Part shown: in pieces, positions 63,707 to 64,000 of the stretch | Layout of the letters: the number at the start of each line of letters is the position of its first letter | How positions within the stretch are numbered: position 1 is the first letter of the stretch | NCBI RefSeq assembly: GCF_025144335.1 | Contig: NZ_CP083539.1 | Location: 2,729,501-2,793,500, forward strand | Length of the DNA stretch: 64,000 nucleotides | Source of the DNA: Jannaschia sp. W003 | Lineage (GTDB): Bacteria; Pseudomonadota; Alphaproteobacteria; Rhodobacterales; Rhodobacteraceae | Reading direction: 5' to 3' | Program-made: the position numbers and the translations under genes | Notes under the pieces: model-generated | What the model was told of the DNA's origin: nothing | What the model saw: the letters and a program-made list of their open reading frames with translations, nothing else | The model's database searches: none

Positions 63707-64000
63707 ACGCTCTCGTCGGACCGCACCTCGACGCGCACCACGTCCTGCACGGCCCGGGAGTCGGCCTCGGCCATCATCGGGCGCTTCGCGGGGTCGAGCA
63801 CGTCGAAGCGCACGCGCGCCGACTGCGGCAGCAGCGCGCCGCGCCAGCGCCGGGGCCGGAACGCGGCCATCGCCGTGAGCGCCAGCACGCCCGCGCCGAT
63901 GGGCAGGATGGGCCCGTGCGCCGAGTAGTTGTAGGCGGTCGACCCGGCGGGCGTGGCCACGAGGGCGCCGTCGCAGACCAGCTCCTCCATGCGCACCCGC
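63637..64000 (-). CDS. nadK: NAD kinase (5' part outside window)
   Basis: The last 121 codons of NadK run to the window edge with no start. The conserved [34 protein letters not shown] core is complete, and the end is [17 protein letters not shown]. The enzyme makes NADP from NAD. Its 3' end overlaps the CDF gene. Confidence 0.92.
   Translation of the reverse strand, partial: RVRMEELVCDGALVATPAGSTAYNYSAHGPILPIGAGVLALTAMAAFRPRRWRGALLPQSARVRFDVLDPAKRPMMAEADSRAVQDVVRVEVRSDESVCHRLLFDPGHGLDERLLREQFT

Overview
The window is a very GC-rich stretch of an alphaproteobacterial chromosome, most probably from the order Rhodobacterales (Roseobacter/Rhodobacter group). The evidence is a complete RcGTA-type gene transfer agent cluster in canonical order, a pdhA-pdhB(lipoyl)-pdhC operon, DUF2478, DUF3072 and GTA_holin_3TM-type proteins, and the intergenic element running from AAATACCTCGGGG to GGGCAGAGCCCC. 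No rRNA, tRNA, CRISPR array, insertion sequence or integrase was seen.

Layout. 1-9.5 kb: 5' part of a MscS-type channel, phosphoglucomutase/phosphomannomutase, nhaA, a capsule-export pair (kpsT/kpsE type), a PRC-barrel protein, and groES-groEL under a CIRCE operator and a clear sigma70-type promoter. 9.5-14.2 kb: a MarC-type protein, a Ca2+/Na+ exchanger, a guanidine-II (mini-ykkC) riboswitch in front of a Gdx/SugE exporter and a cysteine hydrolase, a UDG-like protein and an SseB-like protein. 14.2-23.5 kb: 5-oxoprolinase pxpB-pxpC-pxpA, DUF2478, a metallo-beta-lactamase-fold lipoprotein, ccmA-B-C-D-G, a DUF808 membrane protein and an SDR. 23.5-32.9 kb: central carbon metabolism (gap, pgk, class I aldolase), an FtsB/DivIC-like protein, the pyruvate dehydrogenase operon with a VOC gene and an MliC-like lipoprotein gene joined to it, and cysE.

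32.9-46.6 kb: an apparently intact 17-gene gene transfer agent cluster on the minus strand, transcribed from gp1 (46.6 kb) to gp15 (32.9 kb). A GTA-type holin/endolysin pair lies only about 8 kb from its promoter end (54.4-55.5 kb). 47-64 kb: an SH3-domain exported protein, mltG-fabF, an exported unknown protein, a PaaG-like hydratase, ccmF-ccmH, the GTA lysis pair, murI-ccmE, fabD-fabG-acpP, DUF3072, an RTX-repeat protein, metG-VOC, a cation efflux protein and the 3' end of nadK.

How the genes work together. The ccm genes at three places (18.7-21.5, 51.6-54.0 and 55.6-56.0 kb) together make a near-complete System I cytochrome c maturation set. The fab/acp genes form one fatty-acid block. Gap, pgk, aldolase and PDH form a glycolytic-to-acetyl-CoA block. 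The GTA cluster plus holin/endolysin can account for capsid, packaging, tail and release. At least three families of palindrome-rich intergenic repeats are scattered between genes. The most interesting small system is the guanidine riboswitch, exporter and hydrolase unit at 11.47-12.49 kb.
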